44,826 bases of DNA from Bacteroidota bacterium. GTDB lineage: Bacteria > Bacteroidota > Ignavibacteria > Ignavibacteriales > Melioribacteraceae. Positions 26,721-34,988 of this stretch are shown in pieces; positions within the stretch are counted from its first letter, which is position 1, and the number at the start of each line of letters is the position of its first letter. The position numbers and the translations under genes are program-made. A model generated the notes under the pieces. That model was not told the DNA's origin. It saw nothing but the letters and a program-made list of their open reading frames with translations, and did not search any database. The DNA lies in NCBI GenBank assembly GCA_018829545.1, contig JAHJTX010000096.1, forward strand, positions 1 to 44,826. The letters are read 5' to 3'.

Positions 26721-27554
26721 TTAATTAGATAATAAAATTTCACCGTTAAATACAATTTTTGCCGGACCCTGCAATGTAAGTTCTTCAAACTCTCCATTGG
26801 AATAGTTAAAACTAACGCTTAAAAAATCCCCGCCCCACGTTTGCAGAATTACCGGAGATTGAACTAATCCTTTTAAGTAAGTCGTAATTGCAGCGGCAAC
26901 AGAACCCGTTCCGCATGCTAGAGTTTCGTCTTCAACACCGCGTTCGTATGTTCTTATTTTTATTCCGGCATCTTCAATTTTTATAAAATTTACGTTTACA
27001 CCTCCAGGCGCAAATTCATCCGAATATCTTATCTGTCTTCCAATTTCAAAAACATTGAAAGAGTTAATATCGGACTTGTCAAATTCATCAACAAAAAAAA
27101 CAGCATGAGGCGAACCCGTATCGGCGTAACAATAAGGAATTTCTACGCCATCAATTAATATTCTTCCATCCAAATAAATATTTTTAGGCGGATTAAGTTC
27201 GAAGCAAATTTCATTTTCATCAACAATGCTGCCCCGGAATTTTTCACCATTGCAGAAAAAGTTTATATGAGCATCCGAAATTCTGGAAGAATATTCAGAA
27301 TAACGAATTGCACATCTGGCGCCGTTGCCGCAAAGCGAACCTAAACTTCCGTCACTGTTAAAATACAGCATGCTAAAATCATATTCGGGATTATCGTCGA
27401 TTATAATAATGCCATCAGCGCCTATTCCAAACCTTCGATCGCAAATTTTTACGATTTCTTCGGAAGTGAGGGTCAGACCGTCATTAAATTTTTTATCAAC
27501 AAGAATAAAATCGTTGCCGGCTCCTGTTAATTTTGTAAATGTAATTTTCTTCAT
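26721..27554 (-). CDS. dapF: Diaminopimelate epimerase
   Basis: DapF interconverts LL- and meso-diaminopimelate for lysine and peptidoglycan. The 277-residue protein has both catalytic cysteines, C75 in LCGNGARC and C214 in ACGTGSVAAA, and the N-terminal FTKLTGAGNDFILVD motif. The length is normal. Confidence 0.97.
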   Translation of the reverse strand: MKKITFTKLTGAGNDFILVDKKFNDGLTLTSEEIVKICDRRFGIGADGIIIIDDNPEYDFSMLYFNSDGSLGSLCGNGARCAIRYSEYSSRISDAHINFFCNGEKFRGSIVDENEICFELNPPKNIYLDGRILIDGVEIPYCYADTGSPHAVFFVDEFDKSDINSFNVFEIGRQIRYSDEFAPGGVNVNFIKIEDAGIKIRTYERGVEDETLACGTGSVAAAITTYLKGLVQSPVILQTWGGDFLSVSFNYSNGEFEELTLQGPAKIVFNGEILLSN

Positions 27555-27665
27555 AATGCTTCGAAATTTAAGGTAATCAGAGTATCAAATCAATAAAAAT
27601 TGTGCCAATCTAATTTAATTTTGGCAGTTATATTCTTTTCTCTTTAATAATGGGCTTGGACTTTA

Positions 27666-27673
27666 TATATTTG
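27666..27673 (+). promoter_or_regulatory. Candidate -7 element only 4 bp before the NHL gene
   Basis: TATATTTG fits the TAnnTTTG consensus and ends 4 bp before the ATG at 27678. If it is a -7 box the transcript would start at or near the start codon. No ribosome-binding site is seen, so the message may be leaderless. Confidence 0.4.
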
Positions 27674-27677
27674 CGCC

Positions 27678-28520
27678 ATGAAGAGTATAATTATTACATT
27701 CCTTTTATCTTCAGCAAGCTTGATTGCACAGAATTTTATTTTCGTGAATGAGATCGGTGACTTTGAAGAAGCATCCTCGTTTTCAATTAATCCATCCGGT
27801 TTCATTTATGTTGCGGATGTGGAATCGAATGAAGTTGCTAAACTTGATACGTTAGGTAATGTTAATAAATTCGTTGGAGGATACGGATGGAGTATAAGTT
27901 CCTTCGATGAACCGGTTGATGTGTTTGCAAATACTCTGCATGTTTATATTGCCGATAAAAACAACCATCGTATTCAAATTTTTGATAAGGACTTGAATTT
28001 TCTATCCGAATTTGCTTCTTCAAATGTGGATCGCGAAGAGAATAAGTTTGCATATCCCACAAGCTGCGGAGTCTCTAAACAAGGCGATTTTTTTATCCTC
28101 GATTCAGATAACTCCCGCATAATCAAGTACAATTTGAACGGCAACTACATTCTCCAGATTGGAAGCTTTGATGCGGGGCAATATGCCTTGAACGATCCTA
28201 AAAAATTTGCTGTCTCAAATTCAGAAAAAATATTTGTCGCTGAAAAAGAAAAAATAATTGTGTTCGATGTTTATGCAAATGCGCTCAATAATTTCCTAAC
28301 CGGAATAGAAAACAAAAATATTAATATCACCGCCGAGCATCTCTGCATTAATAGTAATAATGAAATAAAGATTTTGACACTCACATCAAATTCACAAAGT
28401 TTAATTTCTTTTATTCCGGAAAATCTTATGAAAAACGAAAACATCGTCGAAGTTTCACTTTTTAGAAAAAAACTATACGTGCTAACAGAGAAGAGAATTC
28501 TAATCTATACGAGATTGTAA
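27678..28520 (+). CDS. Secreted NHL-repeat beta-propeller protein
   Basis: The 280-residue protein has a short signal peptide ending near SLIAQ and repeated NHL-like blades such as VYIADKNNHRIQIFDKDLNF and FFILDSDNSRIIKYNLNGNY. These form a propeller used for binding, and no enzyme motif is visible. It starts a plus-strand unit with three membrane proteins and is 3 bp before the next gene. Confidence 0.85.
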   Translation: MKSIIITFLLSSASLIAQNFIFVNEIGDFEEASSFSINPSGFIYVADVESNEVAKLDTLGNVNKFVGGYGWSISSFDEPVDVFANTLHVYIADKNNHRIQIFDKDLNFLSEFASSNVDREENKFAYPTSCGVSKQGDFFILDSDNSRIIKYNLNGNYILQIGSFDAGQYALNDPKKFAVSNSEKIFVAEKEKIIVFDVYANALNNFLTGIENKNINITAEHLCINSNNEIKILTLTSNSQSLISFIPENLMKNENIVEVSLFRKKLYVLTEKRILIYTRL

Positions 28521-28523
28521 TTA

Positions 28524-28985
28524 GTGCAATACTATCGAGCAATCCACAGCGCCCTATTTTTTTTAGTCCTTTTACTTTTATTTGTAATATCAATTGAATT
28601 TGTTTCTTCACTTTTCCCGGAATTAATTTTTCTTCACCCTCTGTTTAATAAGATGTGCTCGTTAATTTGTCATCAAGAGCGTTCTAAACTTATTGTGATT
28701 GATCCTTATTCAAGCTTAGTTTGCTCCCGTTGTTTTGGAATATATGCCGGAGCGCTGCTAACAGCATTTGCCGGAATTTTTTTGCCGACAAAATTAAAAC
28801 CGAGTTTTAAATTTCTTTTAATAGTTTTTGGATTTATGTTGTTGGATGTTCTTTCCTATAATATGGGTATCAGAAATTACTCAAAACTTTTTGCGCTGTT
28901 ATCAGGTTTGTTTTTCGGATGCGCAGCTTTTTTATATATTTCAAAAGGTGTTGTCGATTTTTATTCAGAAATAAAGCGAAGCTAA
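28524..28985 (+). CDS. DUF2085 membrane protein
   Basis: The 153-residue protein starts at GTG and has about four membrane segments. Between the first two lies MCSLICHQERS followed by SLVCSRCFGIYAGALL, the cysteine/histidine signature of DUF2085, suggesting metal binding near the membrane face. The function of the family is not known. It is placed between the NHL protein and an unknown membrane protein. Confidence 0.85.
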   Translation: MQYYRAIHSALFFLVLLLLFVISIEFVSSLFPELIFLHPLFNKMCSLICHQERSKLIVIDPYSSLVCSRCFGIYAGALLTAFAGIFLPTKLKPSFKFLLIVFGFMLLDVLSYNMGIRNYSKLFALLSGLFFGCAAFLYISKGVVDFYSEIKRS

Positions 28986-28986
28986 T

Positions 28987-29499
28987 TTGAAAAAGTATAT
29001 TTCATCGTTTGTATGTGGATTCGGGGCAGGAGTTTTGCAAGTTGTTCCGATTGCAAAAAGTTTATCATGTTGTTTGATTATGCCTGCGGCAGTATTCCTC
29101 GCCTTAATCCTGGATAGAAAATCAAAAAAGATGACCTGTATTCTCGAAACAAAAACTGCGGTTATGATTGGTTTGTTCACCGGATTGTATGCCGCATTGT
29201 TTGGTACTTTTTTCGATTTATTCATCACGTTCATCACAAAGAATAACGATCTAATAGTTCTTTTCCCGCAGCTTCAAGAAATGATTTCAGAAATAGTTTC
29301 CGACACAGAGTTAGCAGATCAAGTGATAGCCATTTATGCAAAAGTAATTGAGGACATTCAGCTTTATGGATTTTCTGACATGTACGCTCTATCGGTATTT
29401 TTGAGCAATTTTATCATAAATTTAATTTTCAGTCTGATCGGCGCCTTAATTGGAGTGCAGATTATCAATTCAAAAATGGGCGGTAAAATAAGTGGGTAA
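28987..29499 (+). CDS. Multi-pass membrane protein of unknown function
   Basis: The 170-residue protein begins at a TTG directly after the DUF2085 stop. It has about four hydrophobic segments, with a polar stretch (about 85-125) between the second pair. I recognise no family with confidence; a superficial likeness to DUF4199 proteins is too weak to name. Its end overlaps the next gene by 8 bp. Confidence 0.6.
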   Translation: MKKYISSFVCGFGAGVLQVVPIAKSLSCCLIMPAAVFLALILDRKSKKMTCILETKTAVMIGLFTGLYAALFGTFFDLFITFITKNNDLIVLFPQLQEMISEIVSDTELADQVIAIYAKVIEDIQLYGFSDMYALSVFLSNFIINLIFSLIGALIGVQIINSKMGGKISG

Positions 29500-29911
29500 C
29501 ATTTTAATTTTTCTTTTGCACATAATTTTCGCGATTGTTCTCTTTTGGAAATTCTATAAATACGAAGGTAAATCGGCGGCTTTTCAAAATTTGCTTTTTA
29601 TTGTTCTCATCTTTGCAATAGGCTGGCCCATTGCAACTATGATTGCCAAATTACTTTTTACTTCCGATGGATTGGGAATTCCCCTCGATGTTGATAAAAT
29701 ATCGATCACCATTCAAAGCACAATTGAATCGTGGACCGGAATTTCTTTAACAAAAAGCGCCTCAGATCTTTTTGATGATTCAGAAAATTTAAACAGACTA
29801 ATAGACTTCGATACAATTCCATTGCTGATATTAACAATCGGAGAGTTTTTGTTATACAGGGTCTATTACAGAAAAGAGTTTTCTATTGCAGGCGGAAAGG
29901 AAAAACAATAA
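29492..29911 (+). CDS. Small membrane protein of unknown function
   Basis: The 139-residue protein starts at a GTG overlapping the previous stop by 8 bp. It has two N-terminal membrane helices (about 4-20 and 30-52), a soluble middle and a C-terminal hydrophobic segment (IPLLILTIGEFLLYRVYY). No family is recognised. Its 3' end overlaps the tonB-like gene on the opposite strand by 29 bp. Confidence 0.55.
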   Translation: MGNILIFLLHIIFAIVLFWKFYKYEGKSAAFQNLLFIVLIFAIGWPIATMIAKLLFTSDGLGIPLDVDKISITIQSTIESWTGISLTKSASDLFDDSENLNRLIDFDTIPLLILTIGEFLLYRVYYRKEFSIAGGKEKQ

Positions 29912-30542
29912 CTGCAGATTGAACTTTCTGTTCATTCTTTTGAGGTAGTGGTTCAAATCTCCATTGACGAAGAGAATTAATTGCCGCCGACTCTAGTTTG
30001 GAATCGGCTTTCAATAATGGAATTATCCTTCCAACTGTGCCGTCCGGGAGAATTGTAAATCGAAGTTTTACATCTATCTCCTTTGATACGCCTTCTGGAT
30101 AAGAAGGTAAAAAATAACTGTAAATTTTTCTGATTCCCTTCCCGCCGAAATCAATATCGAAACCAAATTTTCCTTTTGATACTCCGTCGTTTTCGCTGCC
30201 GCTTTTACTCTTTAATCTAGCGCTTTCGAGATCAGCCTTTAAACTGCCGGATTGAGAAACTTCATTAGTTTCGTCAGCGTTTTTTACCTTTGGAACAGCA
30301 ACATCGGATTTACTATCCTTCATCAATTCAGCATTTTTATCGGATTCAGATAAATCCTTCTCAATTTCATTTTTCAATAAACTTGAGGCGCTCGATTTTC
30401 CTAATGAACCGAATCCGATTGTAACAAAATCGTCGGTTCCAAATTCCGGTGTAAAAGTGAATGCCATAAAAATTAGAGCGATTGCTGAATGGATAGCAAC
30501 TGAAATTGTAAGAGATAGTTTACGCGAGTTTCTGTAAATCAT
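29883..30542 (-). CDS. TonB-family energy transducer
   Basis: The 219-residue protein has an N-terminal membrane helix with an S-x3-H motif (S14, H18) like the one that couples TonB to ExbBD, a charged periplasmic linker (about 60-120), and a C-terminal TonB domain with LPSYPEGVSKEIDVKLRFTI and AAINSLRQWRFEPLP. The start overlaps the exbD stop by 1 bp (TAATG). It is the last gene of a seven-gene unit, and its 3' end overlaps the convergent gene by 29 bp. Confidence 0.92.
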   Translation of the reverse strand: MIYRNSRKLSLTISVAIHSAIALIFMAFTFTPEFGTDDFVTIGFGSLGKSSASSLLKNEIEKDLSESDKNAELMKDSKSDVAVPKVKNADETNEVSQSGSLKADLESARLKSKSGSENDGVSKGKFGFDIDFGGKGIRKIYSYFLPSYPEGVSKEIDVKLRFTILPDGTVGRIIPLLKADSKLESAAINSLRQWRFEPLPQKNEQKVQSAVIVFPFRLQ

Positions 30543-30946
30543 TAATGTAACTCTTTTTCTGTTTCAATTGTGAATTTGCTTATCCCCGCTCCTTTGGCAG
30601 CATCAATAACTTGAATTACAGAATTGATGTCCGTGTTTTTGTCCGCTCTAATAATCAGGTTTTCATCGCCATTCTTTTTAAAAAGCCCGCCAAACTTAGA
30701 GCCAAGAGCCGCTAGCGGAACTTCATCCTTACCGATATATATTTTTTTGTTTTCAGTAATTGTTACTACAACCCTAGATGTAGTAACCTGCTCGTTATTT
30801 TTTGCGCCCGGCAGTTTTACTTTTACACCGGATTGAATTACAAATTGTGAAGTAAGCAAAAAGAAGACAAGCAGCAGCATCACAATATCTGTAAGTGATG
30901 CAAGGCTAAAAGTGCTTAAAGGCTTGTTTGACATTTCAAATTTCAT
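30542..30946 (-). CDS. ExbD/TolR-family transporter subunit
   Basis: The 134-residue protein has one membrane helix with the essential aspartate in SLTDIVMLLLVFFLL and a periplasmic domain ending in an alpha/beta region. With ExbB it forms a proton-driven motor that energises TonB. It lies 7 bp after the exbB-like gene and is translationally coupled to tonB. Confidence 0.93.
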   Translation of the reverse strand: MKFEMSNKPLSTFSLASLTDIVMLLLVFFLLTSQFVIQSGVKVKLPGAKNNEQVTTSRVVVTITENKKIYIGKDEVPLAALGSKFGGLFKKNGDENLIIRADKNTDINSVIQVIDAAKGAGISKFTIETEKELH

Positions 30947-30953
30947 TACGAAC

Positions 30954-31583
30954 CTACAACTTATTTTCTATTGACTGCTCTTCGATGATGTCTACAACAT
31001 CATTTGAAATAACTTCCATATCGAGAACTAGTTTATTTATAGAATTGACCAGGTAATTGTAAAACGTAAACGTAATAATTCCAACGGCTAATCCGAAAGC
31101 TGTGGTAAGAAGCGCTTCCCAAATTCCTCCAGCCAAATCACTTGGATTTGCCGATCCCTGCAAATCTTCAATTTTCATGAATGCAGTTATCATTCCGGTT
31201 ACTGTTCCCAAAAATCCAAGAAGAGGCGCAACTCCGGAAATGGTTGCGAGAACAGATAAGCCTCGTTCAAGTTTTCCTATTTCTTGTTTACCAGCAGATT
31301 CGATTGCTTCTTTTACGCGTTCATGACCAAGCTTATATTTCTTCAAACCCTTTCTGATGATATTTGCAGCCGGGGATTTTTCTTCCATGCAATAATCTAT
31401 TGCGCCGTTGATATCGCTCTTTTTTAATAACCCGCGTATTTTAACTAAAAATGCGGGAACGTTTAATTTTGATCTTCTGATTACAATGTAGCGCTCGATA
31501 ATAATTGCCAACCCTATAACCGACGATAATAAAATCGGTATAAGCAGCCAGCCGCCTTTAATTACAATTGAAAGAATGTTCAT
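30954..31583 (-). CDS. ExbB/TolQ/MotA-family proton channel
   Basis: The 209-residue protein has three membrane segments (about 7-26, 112-133 and 154-175), with the conserved SGVAPLLGFLGTVTGMITAF region between. It is the stator partner of the ExbD-like protein. Its position behind an SPOR protein and an outer-membrane barrel ties this motor to that envelope assembly. Confidence 0.93.
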   Translation of the reverse strand: MNILSIVIKGGWLLIPILLSSVIGLAIIIERYIVIRRSKLNVPAFLVKIRGLLKKSDINGAIDYCMEEKSPAANIIRKGLKKYKLGHERVKEAIESAGKQEIGKLERGLSVLATISGVAPLLGFLGTVTGMITAFMKIEDLQGSANPSDLAGGIWEALLTTAFGLAVGIITFTFYNYLVNSINKLVLDMEVISNDVVDIIEEQSIENKL

Positions 31584-31603
31584 ACTAGTCCTATGTTTAC
31601 GGA

Positions 31604-33316
31604 TTAAAATTTATTTGTCAATAAAAAATCTTCCGCTTCAGCAATCGATTTAAAATACCCGATTCGCACGCGGTTCCAAATTCCCTTTTTCTCTAAAGAT
31701 ATTTGGAATATAAACGCATCATAACGTTTTTGCTTCAATCTATTTACTTCTCTTTCAGCTATTTTCTCATTCTGCCAGGAAGATAATTGTATAGTGTACT
31801 GTTTCCCATCAAAATAGATTTGATTTGCAACCCGCCTATCGTTCTCAATTACTCTATAAATTCCACTCTTCTTAGTTTCTGCAGCCTTGGGTTTTTCAGA
31901 TTGAGTAGAAGATATAATCTGCTGCTTTGCCTGCTCAATCTTTTCGCTTTCTTCGGGAGTTAATTTTGAATCTGCAGTTTTTGTGGTTTCAGTCTGCTCG
32001 CCATCATCCCTTGACACGGTAATATTGTTTGGCGAAAAAATAAAATACGCGCCAATAATCGAAGCCGCAATAAATCCAATTAGAATTGGTTTTTTATACC
32101 AGGGTTTCTTTTCAATGATAATTTTTTCTTCATCTTCTTTCTCGAATTCCGGCGTATCCTTAAAATCCTCCATAGTCATGAATGAACTGCCCAAGACGTG
32201 ATTCTCTTTTGGTGACTGATATGATTTTGAGGATTTCTCCGGAACGAAGTCAGTTTGAGCGCTTCCATCAAGGACTAGATGTTCAACCTGCTCTGCCGGA
32301 TCATCCTCACGAAGGTAATCGTCAAGCTGGTCGAACAAGCTTTTCTTTTTATCGTCACTTTTGGTAGTATCGAATTTCCTTGTAACCTCAGGCTGCGGGC
32401 TCATTTCAGAAATTAAATCCTCACTGAATCCCCAATCCATTTTCTTTTCAGTTGCATCTTCAGTCTTAACTTTTTTGTCTTTATCTAAAACTTTTTCTTC
32501 AATGATTTTTTCTTCTTTAATTTCCGGGCGTTTTTCAATTACAGGTATTATTTCTTCCATCTCGTCTGACTTAACCTGCTGATCTTCAAACAGGGCGTCA
32601 AGGTCCAAATCCTTTTCTAGATCGTCAAGATCATTAGATGCATCAATCGGATCAAGCATATCTTCTGTTTGAATCTCTAGCAGTTTGGATTTGCTTGGCG
32701 CAGCTTCTTCAGAAGATTGCTCAACTTTCAAAGATTCTTGAACTCCAATTTGATCAACAATATTCTCCAAGGGCTCTTTTACTGTCTCAGATGAACGAGA
32801 GCTGAAATCGGCTTCTAAAAATTCATCCCAAATGTTATAATTTTTTAAAATTGTTCCGCTTGAAATTAGTCCATCAAGTTTTCGGTCTAATTCCGCGTAA
32901 ATGTTCTCAACCGGATTGGCGGATTTAACAATATCTGCCGAAGGAGAAAAATTAATTAGAGGTTGATTAAATCCAAGACTGAATACTTTTTCGTTAAATG
33001 TACTTGAATCTGTAGAATGATCATCCAATTCAATTGTTAAAAATAAGTTACGAGTGTCGCTATCAATTTTATCTTTTTGCGGAGTGAAAACTAGGTTAAT
33101 TCTTTCGGTTTCTTTTGTCAGTAATGATTTTCTTTCTTCTCGAGTAAGAGGTTCTCGTTTTTTTTGAAAGACTCCAATTCCGTTTAGTTTTATTGCTTCA
33201 TCAACTTCTAATTTGGCTGAAATATTTTTAATCAATGACGAATAAGCATATTCTCCATATGAGCCTGAATAGTTTAGCGATTTTTCAATTATATTAATTA
33301 AAGAAGTTCGAGTCAT
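31604..33316 (-). CDS. HU-like (CCDC81-type) N-terminal domain, membrane helix, SPOR domain protein
   Basis: Residues 1-82 follow the HU/IHF pattern: an N-terminal helix pair, then the AIKLNGIGVFQKKRE hairpin and the RINLVFTPQKDKI end. A long acidic low-complexity stretch (about 150-400) leads to one membrane helix (about 418-436) and a C-terminal SPOR domain (about 490-570) with QYTIQLSSWQNEK and WNRVRIGYFKSIAEAEDF. SPOR binds denuded peptidoglycan at division sites. HU-CCDC81 plus SPOR is a known Bacteroidota combination thought to link DNA or a cytoplasmic partner to the cell wall. The spacing to exbB is 20 bp. Confidence 0.85.
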   Translation of the reverse strand: MTRTSLINIIEKSLNYSGSYGEYAYSSLIKNISAKLEVDEAIKLNGIGVFQKKREPLTREERKSLLTKETERINLVFTPQKDKIDSDTRNLFLTIELDDHSTDSSTFNEKVFSLGFNQPLINFSPSADIVKSANPVENIYAELDRKLDGLISSGTILKNYNIWDEFLEADFSSRSSETVKEPLENIVDQIGVQESLKVEQSSEEAAPSKSKLLEIQTEDMLDPIDASNDLDDLEKDLDLDALFEDQQVKSDEMEEIIPVIEKRPEIKEEKIIEEKVLDKDKKVKTEDATEKKMDWGFSEDLISEMSPQPEVTRKFDTTKSDDKKKSLFDQLDDYLREDDPAEQVEHLVLDGSAQTDFVPEKSSKSYQSPKENHVLGSSFMTMEDFKDTPEFEKEDEEKIIIEKKPWYKKPILIGFIAASIIGAYFIFSPNNITVSRDDGEQTETTKTADSKLTPEESEKIEQAKQQIISSTQSEKPKAAETKKSGIYRVIENDRRVANQIYFDGKQYTIQLSSWQNEKIAEREVNRLKQKRYDAFIFQISLEKKGIWNRVRIGYFKSIAEAEDFLLTNKF

Positions 33317-33351
33317 GTTTTTGCTCTTTTACTTTTAGTGCAATAATTTAA

Positions 33352-34971
33352 TTACCAACGGTAATCAATTCCAAATATTATATCAAATGGTTTTTCTTGA
33401 TATCCTTTCAGAATATAATTATCTCTATTCAACAGATTTTCAAATCCAAAAGTAATATCGAAATTTTTTACGAGACTATAATTTAAATAACACGCCAAAT
33501 TATAATAATTCGGCAGCTTTTCTGAATTTGTTAAATCCGTATAAGGACTAAACGCAGCATTCACCTTTGTTTTTATAGTGAATCCAAAATCATAATTATA
33601 ACCATATTCCAAAGCTGATTTGGCAATCGGTATATAAGGAATGCGCTTACTACTCTCTTCAGTCGCATACCGGAAAATCAAATCACCATAGAAATATCCA
33701 TAAGGTCCCTGGTGAAACATAAATTTCAAAAATGCGCTAATATCGTTTACATTATTCGATGTGTACAATTCAAATCTGCCATCGTTATTCAAATCCTGCA
33801 TGAAATATAACCCGTCTATTTCAGCAATCGTCATACCTCCGTCAATCTCAAAATATTTTAAGTACTCAAACTTAAGAGCGACTTTGGCGAATTTTTTGTA
33901 CTTGGTGAAAATTGTTTTGAAATAATCTCCAGCAAAATAAGGGTTAGAATCAATAAAATCTCTCATGGTATTAAATTGAGTGTGAGGCGAATACTCGGCA
34001 ATCAAGTGAATGCTTTTATCGAAGCTGTACACAAAATTTATTTTAGGAGCCAGCAAATTATTTGTATCCTGCTTTGAGTAATTTACGCCCAAATTTAGTT
34101 TAAGATTTTTAATTGCTGTGAATCCCAAATTGAATTCAGTATCGTAATAATTTTGCGTATCGTTAATCAGAAATTTGCTGTCAAAACTTTGTGAAGTAAT
34201 TCCACCGCTTCCACCGAGACTTAAACCCCAAAAATTAAACTCAATCGAAGCGCTGCCTTTGTAAACGCTCTCTTCAATATTTTGAGGTTTTAAATCGATG
34301 AAAGTACCGTATAGGTTAAGTGAGTATTTAAAAGATTTATTCAGAAAATTGGAAAGCAGAACGTTTCCAAAAATATTATCCGTCTCGCGAAGCCAATAAT
34401 TCCCAAGTGAGTTATAAAGATTATACTTATCACGATAAAGTTTCCCCTTCACAGAAATATTTAGTCCGGGGAGAAAATCACTTTTATTGCTGACAAATAT
34501 ATTGGCAATTGCTGAGGCGCCGGAAACATTATACCCGGCATAATCGACATATTCCTTAACGTCGGAGCCCCAGACGTGCGTATTCAGCATAAAATTTTCC
34601 CAGCCGGTTGAATAAATGAATTCACCCAAGGGCAAGGTGCGGATTCCGGCGCCTAGCTTTAATATTCCGTTATTCACTTCAAAATTTTCAAGAAGTTCTT
34701 TTTCTTTTTGAATTGGCTCGGTTCTATCAAGATCGGAAAATTCTTCGTTAATTAATTTTGGTCTGAAAAATTCATCCGATATTGTTGAAATAAAAGACGG
34801 CTTGTTTTTTTCCATTTTGGGGATTGTAACACTCTGCACGCCGGTAATTACAAAATCCGGAAGTTCGATACTTTGACCTTGATTATCCTGCTGCGAATAA
34901 ATCCCAGCAGGCAGCGTAGCCATAAATACAGCTATAAAAATAAGTGAGCGGGTTAAATAGTTTTTCATCAA
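33352..34971 (-). CDS. Outer-membrane beta-barrel with a TonB-box-like N-terminus
   Basis: The 539-residue protein has a signal peptide (about 1-26) and then IELPDFVITGVQS (about 35-47), like a TonB box of a TonB-dependent receptor. The residues up to about 110 are too short for a full plug domain, and the rest is a run of aromatic-flanked strands ending in FGIDYRW, a terminal tryptophan as in the barrel signal. It is likely an outer-membrane partner of the downstream TonB. Whether a plug exists elsewhere is unknown. It lies 17 bp after the TPR gene. Confidence 0.7.
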   Translation of the reverse strand: MMKNYLTRSLIFIAVFMATLPAGIYSQQDNQGQSIELPDFVITGVQSVTIPKMEKNKPSFISTISDEFFRPKLINEEFSDLDRTEPIQKEKELLENFEVNNGILKLGAGIRTLPLGEFIYSTGWENFMLNTHVWGSDVKEYVDYAGYNVSGASAIANIFVSNKSDFLPGLNISVKGKLYRDKYNLYNSLGNYWLRETDNIFGNVLLSNFLNKSFKYSLNLYGTFIDLKPQNIEESVYKGSASIEFNFWGLSLGGSGGITSQSFDSKFLINDTQNYYDTEFNLGFTAIKNLKLNLGVNYSKQDTNNLLAPKINFVYSFDKSIHLIAEYSPHTQFNTMRDFIDSNPYFAGDYFKTIFTKYKKFAKVALKFEYLKYFEIDGGMTIAEIDGLYFMQDLNNDGRFELYTSNNVNDISAFLKFMFHQGPYGYFYGDLIFRYATEESSKRIPYIPIAKSALEYGYNYDFGFTIKTKVNAAFSPYTDLTNSEKLPNYYNLACYLNYSLVKNFDITFGFENLLNRDNYILKGYQEKPFDIIFGIDYRW

Positions 34972-34988
34972 CTTTTTACTTTTGCCAA

